A DNA stretch of 64,000 nt, taken from Trichoplax sp. H2. Lineage: Eukaryota; Placozoa; Uniplacotomia; Trichoplacea. The number at the start of each line of letters is the position of its first letter. Position 1 is the first letter of the stretch. The stretch covers positions 434,001-498,000 of the forward strand of contig NOWV01000016.1 in NCBI GenBank assembly GCA_003344405.1. Direction: 5' to 3'. The notes below the pieces were generated by a model that was not told where the DNA came from, did not search any database, and saw only the letters and a list, made by a program, of their open reading frames with translations. The position numbers and the translations under genes were made by a program. Shown here piece by piece: positions 13,901 to 27,800 of this stretch.

Positions 13901-14639
13901 ATCATTATTCTAGTTAAATTACAAATGATGATAGTGAATAAACAAGCTCATCTTGATTAAGGATCATCAGCTTGATTAAAATATGCCTACCGGCTTAACG
14001 AGTTAATTTAACTATAAATTGAAAGATTCTCGTGATGCAGTAAGATTGCATTCATGATAGACTACTTCGCTTGGAGAATACTGATTCTATGAGATATTCT
14101 TTACTTTTAATCAATAAGTTTAGCACTTGTTTCAAGACAACGGATCTTGTAATTAATAATTAATAATATATTATGCTGACAAAATACTCTATCATTTGGA
14201 AATTTTACCTAAGCATAATTTTAAAAGACTCCCCTATAAAAATATTATTGTAACCTATTTTAATCTAGCCAATACTAATTGCATATGGAAATTCTCTCTG
14301 GCTTTGATCAGTTCGCCACGGCTTTAAAGAAAGCTATCGTAAAAAACACAATTATCGATTCAAAAAATTATCCGCTATGACTATTGATAGTAACCCAACA
14401 GCGACAATATCAATCCATTACGAAAGCCGGTACTAATTTAAGGAGTTCATTAAATCGTTTAGTTCCTCTATTTCTGCTTTAACCTAATAACTTCCGTCCT
14501 ACTCTAAGAAACGATCATTCCCAGGATCAGAGCTGATCTTTTACTTAGAATTAGTCCATTATCAATGCTATATTTTTCTACTATGGCCTATGCAAGGAAT
14601 TCATTTCCTTTCTCTCACTCTCCCTGTATCTCTTTCAAT
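10919..14639. other. Gene-less AT-rich spacer
   Basis: About 3.7 kb between SLC25A19 and the tandem array. I read all frames for exon-like stretches and saw only short chance ORFs, with no domain and no splice-linked series of exons. No repeats of note. Confidence 0.45.
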
Positions 14640-15350
14640 CAACAATTTTTTTTAAAGTGGACGTAGAAAATAAAGCTACTATTCATCTATTCCTACACTA
14701 TAAAATACTCAATTAAAAAATCTTCTTTCCTTTAACATTGTAAGAATAATAAATCGTTTTCACATTGTCAATCGCCATCCTTTAACTAGCATTAATCCAG
14801 TATAGTAGTAATCTCTCATCGATTTTGAAAAAGTCAACGTAGAAATGAAATTCCTATTTGTTATCCCTACGGTATAAAATACTTCAATCGAATAACCCCT
14901 TCCATTTGCAATGTAAGAATAATTAATTATTTCCACACTGTCAAGCATCATCCTTACCTACTATTAATCCAGTACAGTTTTGATTTATATCTCTTATCAA
15001 AGACTTTAAAAGTCAACGTATAAAATGAAATTCCTACTCGTCTATCCCTACGTTACAAAATACTTTCATCCAATAACTCCCTTCCATTTACAAGGTGAGA
15101 ATAATAAATCATGTGCACCATGTCCAGCGTCATCCTTTATCTAGTAGTAACCCCAGTATACTTGTAATCTGCCAATCCAAGATTTTGGAAAAGTCAACGT
15201 AGAAAATGAAATTCCTATTTATCTATTCCTACGGTATAACATACTTTAATCGAATAATCGCCTTCCAATTACAATACAAGACTAATAAATCCTTTCCAAC
15301 ATGTCAAGTGTCATCCTACAACTAGCTTTAATCTACCATGGTTATTCTCT
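14640..15350. repeat. ~178-bp tandem array, four diverged copies
   Basis: The landmark AGTCAACGTAGAAAATGAAA (first copy AGTGGACGTAG) occurs at 14656, 14832, 15011 and 15192, giving periods of 176, 179 and 181 bp. Each unit continues with TTCCTA, then CTATTCCTAC and a TATAAAATACT-like box, then CCTTCCATTTACAA and GTCATCCT. Copies are diverged, so the array is older than the 226-bp satellite. The 63-codon minus-strand ORF inside (14760-14951) is a by-product of the repeat. Confidence 0.88.
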
Positions 15351-15840
15351 TGTTGCTCAAGAAGAGAAGATTGCACCTAGAAAGGAAATACAAATCAAAC
15401 TTTATTTGCCCGCAGCTGATCTACTATCTATTGTTATAAAGCAAAATAAGATGTAGATCATCAACTATGTTATATTGTCATATTATTCAAACTATTGTAC
15501 TCTTCTAGCGTCATAACTAGGTTTAATTTGTTATAGGGTAATGGAAGAATTTTCTTTGACAAACTAATAATTAATCAAGCAGCAACTTCATTAATATTCA
15601 GTGACGTGATACGCTCATTATCCTTAGTTTTTTTTTATGGAAACAATTTCATGCCTTTACTATGACAAGATGATGTACTGTATTAGCCATCTACCTCTCC
15701 ACAGTGTTGAACTCTCATCTTACTATATTAGTTGTAGACGCGTTGGTATGTCGTCGTTACTGAGTTATACAATCGATCGAGATCATTTATATCAAGCTTG
15801 ATTATTATTATTCTAACATTGGATATAAATTGACTTTTTC
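15351..15840 (+). promoter_or_regulatory. 5' flank of the KIF14-like gene
   Basis: Sequence between the tandem array and the ATG at 15841. It presumably contains the promoter and 5' UTR. No clear TATA box or other specific site stands out. Confidence 0.3.
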
Positions 15841-18800
15841 ATGGAAACCACCTTGGAAAAAGAGATTGATCGACAAGAATCGCCAGCAGGTCCACGTGAA
15901 CGATTGAAAAAAAGAATTTCTAATCGATCATTGCCTCATGTACCAGCGGGAAGCAATGGGAATCAACGACCAGCAACGCGAAAATTGCCTTCAGCTCCAT
16001 CGCCTATTACCACGGCTGGCAATGATCAAAATCCATTATCTGGTAAAATTCGTGTTATACCTATTGAGGCACAATTGAAGCAATTAGAAGCAGCAAGACG
16101 TCGTTCATTGCCGATGACAGCGGGTAATAAGCAAGAGATTTTAGTTCAATTGGAAGCTCGAGATCGAGCCGAAAGTTTCAAAGATAGAATGGTTGATCCT
16201 TCATCTTCTTTACCTTACCATTTTCAACATGAAACTTACTACGATGTCGAAAGCCATCAAAAAGGCACGCAAACGCTTATTATTGATGCATTCGATGAAG
16301 TACGAGTACCATGGACTATCGTCGCTAGATTTAAACCAACTTCTCCTGGGTAATAATGATCTATTGACTAGACATTGATTGAAATTTGAAGTAAAAACTT
16401 TAGAAAATACAACAAATTTATTGTCTACTATCTCTCTAATCAATCTCGATAGGATCAGTTAAATACAACTTATTGTAGAGTGTCCATAGATAGATGGAAT
16501 CCTATCTACTATGATATAATATCTTCCGTAGTTTAAATAAAGGTAGAGCTTGTTTATAGATAAGCGCTTGATAGACATCGATCTTGATTAATTATGAGCG
16601 ATATAAATGGCAAAAATGCCATCTTGCAGCTAAGCATAACGAATAATAGAGCAATCCATCGTTTTACAGCGCAGATTGCTTTTTCGCCTCATTTTTTCTG
16701 CTCCCTACACACAATACAATTTATTCCATAACTATTTCTACTGGATCTTTTATTTACATTTTAATCGCTTCTTTTCTCCTATTGCTCTTAGAGATAAAGA
16801 TCAAAATATTGACATCGGTCAAAACAGAATCACTTATAGAGCAACAAGTGGAGAAATTTATGAAAGCAATGTTGATCGGGTCATCAAAGCTACGGATAAA
16901 GACAACAAGCACGATGAACTTTATAAAATGATCGGCCAACCTATAGTTAACTTAGCTTTCAAAGGCTATAATACTTGCCTTTTCGCCTACGGACCAGTAC
17001 GTAAACAATTTTAAAGTAGAGAACGATAACCTAAATAGAATGCTTACTATTGATGCAGATGTTGACATATATAAAACAGTTTATTTGAATCCTTCCTCTG
17101 AATTGTTCTACCTTTTATCCTTTCATTGGTATGATTACTATCGTATTATAAGAATATTCAAGTAGCCCAACTAGCCATTAATCATACTATGTACTTTATT
17201 TTCGATCGACATGCTATTGCTTATCTAGTATGAGACTATGCCGTTATGACTACAAGCATTACGATAGATATTCCATCTATAGCATGTAATAAATTCAAAA
17301 TAAGAGATAGTTCAGGTGGAATTCCTACTATTTATGTAGACGTGAACATAGACAATATTAATATAGAATATCTAATTTTGGATCATTCCCTTCAAGGATT
17401 CCACTTTTAGCTATTTTGCTTCATCATCATTACAAACCTTTATCGGCATCATTTTATTCTGATGTCTATGCCAAAAAGTAGAAAATGATGCTGTCCTTTT
17501 TGTTTTTCTGCCAACTCAAACTTCCATTTATTATAGGAGCAGATTAATACTATTACATGTATCATCATGACAAGCTTTTAATCCATGTCATTTGCAAGAG
17601 TTTCCTGTGCTTTCAATTATGACTTCGTGACCTTTAATGTTCCTCCTTTTCTTTTGGTAATTTTTTTTAGATTGGTAGTGGAAGATCTTACTGGTAATTG
17701 TTTCTAGAACCACCACATGCTGGCTTTAATACAAATATTTTTAATTCAAATTAATAAAGCTACTTAATGCCACTTTTCAATTTCCATTCCTCGAATTTGT
17801 CTTGCGTGAATACTTTAACATTGATAATTAGTGCCTTTCCAATTTTCTTTTACTAGCATTACCGGTAATGATATGGATGAAGGATTAATTCCGAGGATAT
17901 GTGATGAATTGTTCGATAAAGTAGCAGAATATGGGGAGGTATTTGCACTTTTCTTCAATGTTTTCCTTCCTTTCAAAATATCTAACCAAGGTATATTGCT
18001 GTTAACTAATTAGGATAATGCTAGTATCGAATTTGGCTTTTACGAAATATTCAATGAAAAAATCTACGACATATTAGCACTTAATGAACATACTAAGGCA
18101 GTATGTAATCTTAATTCTAAGAGCATAAGTCTAGCTTTTGAAAATGATTATTATTGAACTCAACAGAATATTCATATAGCTATAGATAGATAAGCGAGCA
18201 AACAACTTTTCCATTAAAAATTTCAACTAATATTAATCATTCCTTATTTCACTCATTATTAGCTAAGCATATTAGAAGATCCGCAAACAGGACCTTATAT
18301 CGATAATTTATCTATGTAAGCTACTTTTAAATAAGAATTCAAAATTCTTCATAAAAAGTAAAAGAAATATTCGCCCATCATCTATAAAATGAACTCTGTT
18401 TAAAGGATCGGTAGTAATATTAATAATAAAAATTTTTTTACTATCGAAAAAGGTTTATAGTGAAATGTAAAGAAGACATTATAGTAAGTTAGAAGATAAA
18501 TGATGCTTATAATATCTTCAAATTAAGGTAGACTTTCACATTTTTAATAATTCTACAAAAGATTTAATGTAAGCTAAAAATTGAATATAGGACTGGCTAG
18601 AATATGGACAAAAGTTTAGGGCCATTTACAGTAACGGAATTAATCGTCGAAGTCGTCGAGCACATGTTGTATTTACGTTAGTTTTAAAAGTCTTCGAGGT
18701 AGTTTTCTGCAAGTTTCCTAGGCAAACAATAATTTTAAAATCATAGTGCGATTTTTATACCGTCGATTTTGAACTTATCATGTATACTATATTATAGATA

Positions 18801-21800
18801 GTAATTGTCCTAATTTAATCTTCTATAGACAACATTGGATGGAATAGAAGAAGTGGCAACCACTGCCAAAGTATCACGACTTAATATCGTTGACCTAGCT
18901 GGTTCTGAACTTGGATTTCAAAATAGTGATATAGTAAATTATATGCATCTCATTAACATAGTAACAACTATTTTCCAGTTGGCATGCATGTTAAATTCTT
19001 AATATGACTATTATACTATATAATGTAACCAAACAAATACTAAATTACTATCTTTTTTTTTAATATACAATCTTAGGACAACTGTAGTATTAGTCAATCG
19101 ATACAATCCTTCAAGGCAATAATTAGGCAATTATCCATGGAAGAAACTGATGAGAACAAAGCTGAACGAGCTTATAAAGATTGTGATTTAACGAGGTAAT
19201 ACAACTTCATAACATGATTTCGAGATGGAAAGCTTAATAATTTCAAACTATAGATTAAAATGACCTGCACAGTAGACAGAAATTTCCTGTTCATTCTTTG
19301 TTTAATCCAGTTTATTAAAAGAAATCCTGGGTGGAAATTGTAGGACTTTTATGCTGGCAACTCTTAGTCAAGCTGCTTCGAGTACTGGCGAAGAATTCAT
19401 AGATACGATAAAATATCCAAGAATATACCAAACTATGTCAACTCTAACATTGTTATAGAAATTTGATCGTTGCGTAACTATAACTTTGTTGCTACTTTAT
19501 ATCAATCAGATACAATGAAATATTTAAGGTCTATAAAACTGTTTAAAATTCTAATATTAGCGTAAAATGACATCACTTTATTGAATAAGAGTATTTATAT
19601 TACTACTCAAATCATCTGGTTAATTTAATCATTTCAAGATTTTACGAAATGGGTATCAATTATAAAAAATTATTCTGTGAATTCCAATTTGATTGCTTTA
19701 TTAATCTAGAAATAGCATTGCATGGATATTTTATAATCCTTAATAATTCATAAGTTATGCAATGCTGCAAAGTCAATTATAAATCGAGCACGAATTAATG
19801 AAGATATTTATGGTCTCCATCTTAAAGGTACTAAACTTCAGATTATCGTCATGATAATATCTAAAAAAGGCTAATTACACTATAATTATAACTGTTAATT
19901 TCCTTACTGTTTTGGCTAATATAAATTCCGTCGTAGAATTAAAGAAGCAATCAAGTGACCTTAGGAGCCTAATGGCACATCAAGAATCCAATTCTACATG
20001 GAGCAAAGACCTAGCCAATATACAGAAAGACATTGCTATCACCGTTAAAGAACTTACAAGAGAAAAAGAGTAAATTTAAAAATTCTTTAAGAAATTGTGC
20101 TATCATGCAAATCAGTACAATACTATATGAGACTGGTTTAGTTCAAGATTTAGTATAGTTATTTTCTATTCAATTCATTCTGATTACAGATTAATTAATT
20201 ATAAATATGAAGAATCTAATACATTTAAAGATAGAGCACGACAAGATCTTGAGGTAAACTATATGCGCAATCAACCGATATTACTTGAAATCTACTATTC
20301 AAAAATGATTTTAGATATCTAAAATAATTTTATCAAGTCTTAAAATTAGAGAAATGAAAATAGAGCATTATTCCATCACCAAAATTGTATTTCAGGAAAT
20401 GGGAATTGCACCCATGAAAGACAGCAAATTTGATTACTTGGTTAATTTACACGAAGATGATCGACTATCAACTATTTTGTACTATATCTTAAAATGTAAC
20501 TGAACACTACTCCGGATAGACTTTATTTAGAACTAAAGTATATTTGCAAAATAGTGGAAAATAAAATTGCAGGATAAAAATTCCAACTGTTATCGCTATA
20601 TTATAACGAGACCAATCTTTCCGTATCAAGCAGCATACACCTCCGTGGGAAGTCTATATTCTAATTGCAACATCCGTTTACCTGGTGCACTCATAAGTGA
20701 AAGGCATTGGTAAGTTATCGTAACTATTAAGCCATATGTTTTCATGCTATGGTATAAGATAAAATCTTTTTTGATCATTTACGACCTAGTGTATTAAAAT
20801 TACTTATTTATGGGTTATATTGGACATCATAGATTAAACTAAACGAGTAGACTAATATCCTATGTATCCCACTAATGGCGAAGTAATGCTGTCTAACTAA
20901 ATAATTCGTTAATTTTACATTGCAAAATGATTTTAATCAGCAACGGTCTGGTCTATTTCAATCTATGGAAATGCAGTTTACATTGTAATCTATATTTTAG
21001 CCATTCTATACTCGGAATAAGCTATAGTTTTTCCCAGCCAGCTAAGTGATGGCTTTGAAACAATCCATCTGCGCCATAATATAAGATAAAATTACTTGAC
21101 TAGAAGCGATCGAGTCTATTTAAATCTATGAAAGATACAGTTTATACATACTATAGCCTATGCCCATAACCAACTTACGAGCAGATTAAAGTTATATTCA
21201 GTCAATCATGACAATCTTGTCGGTTTCGGTATTTATGTTATGTTATAAGAATAAAATTAATTTAATCGTCCATGATTTAGCTTACGATACAATCTGCCCA
21301 ATAGTATCATCCATTAGTACTACAAATTATAGGCATATAAATTACTTATTGAGTTACGATTTATTCTATGTAAAATTTCTGATAAGAAAAGCCACTCTTA
21401 ATATAATTATCATTCTAGCTATCATATATTTAGTTAAATCATATCCAGCCAAAACTAATAATGATATAATCTAATCAATTATCGAGTCCTATTTAACTAG
21501 ATTCTAGCTACTGTAGACTCGTTATTAGTCTATTTAAGCAATGTCAAAAATACCATACAATTTGTAATATAATCTTAGCTTAAATGTAAATTTACTGCAA
21601 TATATCTCGTACACCAAAAACTACATGTTTTCTTATTTATAGCACATTGCAGTTTATCAGTTTTAAGAGCAATAAAATTATTGTTATTATGAAATATCAA
21701 ATAAGCTAATTGCAATGCATATCACATCTATTTAACAGTTACTTCGAAATTAGCGGTGATAAAATTACCGTCACTCCGACAGGTAAGAGTTTAAATTAGG

Positions 21801-24800
21801 GAATAGTAAAGGAAAGTGCATACCAAACTATACATTTGAATTCTTTTCTACACGTCCAGCTCCCCATAGATATGCTTACTTCTTCTAGTTTTAACCTATG
21901 ATTTTTTCCTTTATAGAAAACTCAGCCACATACGTCAACGGTGAATTACTTAAAGAAAAGAAAGTCCTACATAATGTAGGGATTAAAATTCTGATTTATC
22001 GATTGTTTATTTTCCTTTCTCACTGATGTAACACTGCTCTCGCTTTTGTAGAATGATAAAATAGTCTTTGGTGATCAATTCTTTAGGTTAGAGATTAGGC
22101 ATTGCGCATCATTACTACTTAAATTGGATAAAACCTTCTTCCAGTAACAAACTATTGACCTCACTTGCTGATAAAAGAATTTCTTTTTTCTCTTTATAAT
22201 TTGCTAGAGTAAATTGTTCCAGAAGACGTGCATTGATTTTAACGCAACCTACAACAGTTGGATCAATTACATTTAAACATGCATATCAGGAGCTGTTATC
22301 CAAACAGCTGGAAAAGTAAGCAGAACATAAATAATAAATTAATCGATATTCTATTATCCTTTGATGTAAAACTAAATATGTAGCGGTAGCTATACTCTTA
22401 CGGTAAAGGACCAAATATACAATAATTTAATCTACTAATTCTATATACTGTAAAGATAGTCAATACAATTTCATGGTTATTTGTTTTCGTAACAGCCTTG
22501 TTAGAAGGACCTAGTTCTTAATAATACAATGGTCATTTGTCTTTATAAATCGGTGATGAGAATATTCATTCTAATTCAAAATGATAGCTAGCCAAGAACA
22601 TATGAGAAATACTCTTTTAATTATCTTGATAGACTCGGTGGGGTATAAATCGAAGACAATGAATTTATCTTCTAGCTGTTCGCTATAACAATTCTCACAA
22701 TTTAGCGCTGCAGATATGATTTATGATTTATAGGGGCACGATCTAAGTACCTAGTGTTACAGTTTAAATTTCTAATGACAATCTTTATCCTAATTCCCCA
22801 GTAGAGAAAAGAGAATATCCCTTTTAGTGCATAAATAATCAGCGTTCTCAACTATATGATAATTGATTATTTGCCTATTTTTTGGCGAGGATTATCAAAT
22901 GCTATTACTGTCAATTTTAGTCATAATATGTTGAATATAATCCAAATTATAATCACAGTTTACATCTATAATCGAGGACAAAGATATCTTCAGAATAATT
23001 TAACACTCTATGGTGGAAAATACTGGAGACTTTCGTCCATATAGAAATATCATTGTCTACGCATCCTATATCCATTAATTCTTGCTAATATGGATGAATG
23101 GGAAGAAAAGTAATTCCTTATAGATGTTAATAGAAAGGATTCCAATTTCTACATTATATATACAGCAATTAGCCAAATAGTCTATTCTGTTACTATTATA
23201 AGGGACGAAACAAAGTTCCTGTCTAGTAATCTTGCCTCCCTATTACATCTCCGTAGTCAAGACAAGTTTATCCTCACCAAGTTCCTGTTTAGCCACCTAG
23301 TCTCCCTATTACATCCCCATAATTAAGATGATACACCATTATAAAAGTAATCACTGTAACTTGAGGTAATAACGTCTATAGTAAAGTCAGTTCTTAAGGG
23401 TCTACAATAAATCAGACTAACTGGATTTAAAACCCGAACTAAGCTTTATTACAATAAAGCTAACCGTAACTGCATTTACAACAAAATATTAACAAAAAGA
23501 ACTCCCAATCTACTTCTTGTATAAGCTTATATATCCTAGCGCATGACCTATTTAATATCGGTAGTAACATTATCACGCTTTCATGTGCTAAGCACGGGCA
23601 TTGAATTACTATATTTTACCGGGGCACAAGCGACTAATGGCATTTAAACTACGCTAGTATTATAGCCTACGGTAGTGCATATTAGTAATTCCATAGTTAA
23701 TTCAGAATTTAACTCAAGTACTAAGCTCACGACACTACAACAATTATTTCATGATGCAGGATAATCCAAGAAATTGAAAATGCTAATAATCAACTAGACG
23801 AGGAAATTTCACAAAAAATCATGGATTTACAGGTAAATCAGGAATCTTGGCTGGATTCTATTGCTATATTCAACTGCGTTTTAAGTATTTCCTTAGACAA
23901 AATTGAAAGAATTTTAGATACAGCAACAATTTAACAAAATATGATTGACTAACATAGAAACAAGATGGAAATCCTGCTCAATTACGCGTAGCAATTGAAA
24001 AGCTAGAGTTCCAACAGAGTGATTTATCTATGGTTAGAGAATGGATCCGAAATTTAGTAAGTAGACATGATGCTTGTCCATAATTCTACCTTACATGCTT
24101 AAAAATGATCTGATTATTTTTCACTTTCTATTTATATATTTCAATTTGGAAAATTTTGACTACACTATAAACTAGAAACGACTAAGAAGGATAGATCCAA
24201 AGAAAAGAAGAGATAGTTTAATGAGTATCGGTGAATAAATTCTAATATAGCTAAGTCATAGAGAATTGGAAAGGAAAACGATCGGAAATGGTGATTCAAA
24301 TTTTTTTTATTTTACTGACAGATGAAAGTACTTATGAAAGTTTAAGACTCTCTATTCTTCTCAACGAAGCCAATCATATTAGTAAAGCTATTGGAGAAAC
24401 AGCAGTAAGTATATCATTATCCTAATATTTAGAAAATTGAGCTAAATTGAATTTCAATATCTCAGTCTGTTCATTGATGATTATCTACGTAGATATTTGA
24501 TCGTCTTGACAACGTAGTCGATGGAAAGGTAAGAAGCAACAGGATGAAGGGTTCTATTCGACCTTAAAAAAAGCTTACCGAAGAAGTTTTACAATAACTG
24601 ATCATTGACGATCGTTTTGGTCATTTCTTTTACCAGATTTTAACTAAAATCTCCATGAAAAACCCACAAACTAACAAGACTATTACCTGGTCCTTTTTGA
24701 AATTTGAATCGCACCTCGCTAATATGCGCGAGATCAATTGGGTAGGAGAGGATTTCTTGTTTAAATAGAGATGTTCTAGTTGGCTGTGATCCACTAGTAT

Positions 24801-27800
24801 AAGTCTTTGGTTCTAGTTGGATCTTATGAGGAATAGAATAGTAGGATATTAGAGCTTTTCCGTTATACTTCTGTCGGTGATCACCATCTTGACGTATTGA
24901 AGACCTCAGGGAAAGATTGAAATTTCTGTTCACTAATTTGTAGGAAACGAACATGAGAAAATCCAATTATGGGGATGAATTAAATACCGGTCGAGTTGGA
25001 GTCTATAAAATTGGTAGCGAAGAAGCAGAAACAACAAACAAAGAGAGAATCCTTATTCCAAAATCAGAAAGCGACCAAAGCGATTTTATTAAATTATCGG
25101 AGAAATTACTCAACGACATGACTTTAAAGAAATCATCAAGTTTACCGATACGAGATAGTACAAAAGATCTAGCGGATATTGCCATGACTGATTTATCCAA
25201 AGTTTTAGCTAATGTCGAACCTGAGAGTAAATTAATAGGGAAAGATGAAATAGAAATCGATACTACAGAAATAGTACTAGAAAATCCAATTATTGATCCG
25301 TTAGGTTTAGATACAGAATCAATGACTATCGATTTAACTAATGAAGAACAACGAAAATCACTAACAGATTCCTTATTTCAAAATTCCAATAAAATCAACA
25401 ATTCTTTGTATGGCAGTTCGGGGGATAAATTAGAATCGTTATTTCATAATGTGTCAGGCGATGTTAATTCACCTAGTAGTAAGGAAACTTTAGATAGCAC
25501 TGAAATCAACGATCATGACTCTGAATTAACGTTTAATTCCATTTCCTTAACGGGTAGCAAGCGTTCATCTGTTGCCAGTCAAGTAGAAATACATCCAAGT
25601 AGCAAGCGATCATCTGTTGCCAGTCAAGTAGAAATTTATCCGGATAGCAAGCATTCATCCGTTGCGAGTCAAATAGATATACATTCTACCCTTCAAAGTA
25701 ATTATTTATCTAAAGAAATACAGCAGGATAATCCTAATACAACGGGAGATATCAATGATAGAAATCATTATTCCAAGAGTGAAGAATCCACGAAGGCCGT
25801 TGATAACAGGACTATACCCAATGCAAGTCCAGTTATTGCCATGAGCCATGATAATTATACTTCAAGTAGTGGTGAAGATGATCGAAGTTCAAGCTTACAA
25901 CAACGACCAGTAGTAAAGAAAGAAGATCTAAAGCTGTTGTAAGTTATAGCTAATGGTTGAAGAATAGTATTACTCGTTTTCTTAACCTTTTTGTTTCATT
26001 CAGTGTCTTAAAATGTGCTAAAAGTAACTTAAGTATAAAAATGAATTAAATTCGTTTTCATTTACGGTATATAGAGAAATTGTGGCCAAAAATAGTATTC
26101 AGACTGGGAAAGGATCGAAAGGAATTTACCCTGTAAGAAGAGGACGCAAAGCCGAAGTGGCTTCACTGGTAAGATAAACATTATTAGGGAATTTTTCAGT
26201 GCCTCAAGTTATAAGTAATGTACTGCTTTTGCGCTGATATGATAAAATAATAGCTTTAACAGTTAAATCATCGTTAAGATAGAATAGACACTATTACAAA
26301 ATTGTTCAATGCCTTTTCAATTAAGTGTGATATTGTATTGATATGATAAAATAATAACTTTTAGCAATTACATGATTAGTAGGTTAGGATAGACCCTATT
26401 AGAAAATAATAGTTAAAAGTACTAGCTTCAACGGGCAAATCATTAATGAGATAGAATAGACACTATTAGAAAACATTAGTTAAAAATACTAGCTTTAATA
26501 GTTAAATCATTACTAAGGTAGGATAGAGAATATTAGTAAATACTAGCTTTAACAGTTTAATTAATGATTGGTAAGAACAGATAGATATTATTAATATTTA
26601 AATATTAGCTTTAATCGTGAAAGAATAATATATACACTTACTTGTAGGAAAGGGAAATTTTATCTGCACCATCAAGTCCTAAATTAGAAAATCGAAAATG
26701 TAATGGACTCAATTTAATATAGCGTCCATCTGATACAAATTAATAAGTATTCTCTTTATTATTGCACAAATATTAATAGTTATCAATTTCTTGCATAATT
26801 AGCCTTCAATTCCGCAACAACTATTGTCAAACTTTGTCATGATCATATCCAAAAGGCAATCTCATTTTTGGAAGGTATATCTAGATAGTTTTTACATACA
26901 ATAGCAAAGCTACAATTTCATATCTCGGGAATTCGGAGTAGAATAATAAAAACTCGACGTTATAGCCATTCCATTAATTTGATGTATTATCCGTATTTCT
27001 ATATGTACCTTGTAGCTGGAGTACAAGCCTGTTATGTCCCACTACCTCAAAAAGTTTTACACGAATGCCAGATGCTATCAGCTTTTGGAGCCTTATTACT
27101 CAGATACTATAATAAAGGTAATGAAAAAATTTCCTGTAACGTTGGCTAAATTGATTAATAGGGCGAAGATACTGGCAAAATTCGATACAAAATAACTTAT
27201 TACAAGTGATTTTATCATAATATACGCCTAACTTGATTATCGATCAAAACTTAAAAATATTCTCAGAGAAAGTCGGAAGTTCCGTTAACCTAAATCATTG
27301 CTGTCTCCAATTAACTGTATCGATGGAAATGCTGGCTGAACATGTTCGAACTTGGGGTAGTATGGATATTGCCCATAATACCTATGATCATATTAACATC
27401 CAACTATTAGGAATAACAAAGATCGCAGGAGGAAATGTGGCTAATATGCTTCTGGTAAGCTAATTTAGAAATAAATAAGTCGTGATTATTAGTAATTTAG
27501 TACTCCTGAACATCAGTTATTGACTACTTTAAAATTCTACCATGTCATAGGCTGCTGAAACTTGGAAGGTCAGCGAAATCCATAATTCTTATAAGAGAAT
27601 TTATGATTGTGTCCATTCTATTGCTGAATTATCAGGGGAACATACCTTTGTATCAGCATCTTACCTATTTAATGATGAGAAAATTGATAATAGCGATATG
27701 ATTGATGACATAGATAGCCATCGCAACCTTATTCAGGTATAGATCCATTTGTGAAGCAATCTTGGTGTGATATTTTCGTAATAGAGAGCAGTTGCATGCG

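Noticed and set aside
24640-24966. 108-codon minus-strand ORF
   Set aside because: It lies antisense to a KIF14-like exon that contains WSFLKFESHLANMRE. No splice partners or similarity on the minus strand.
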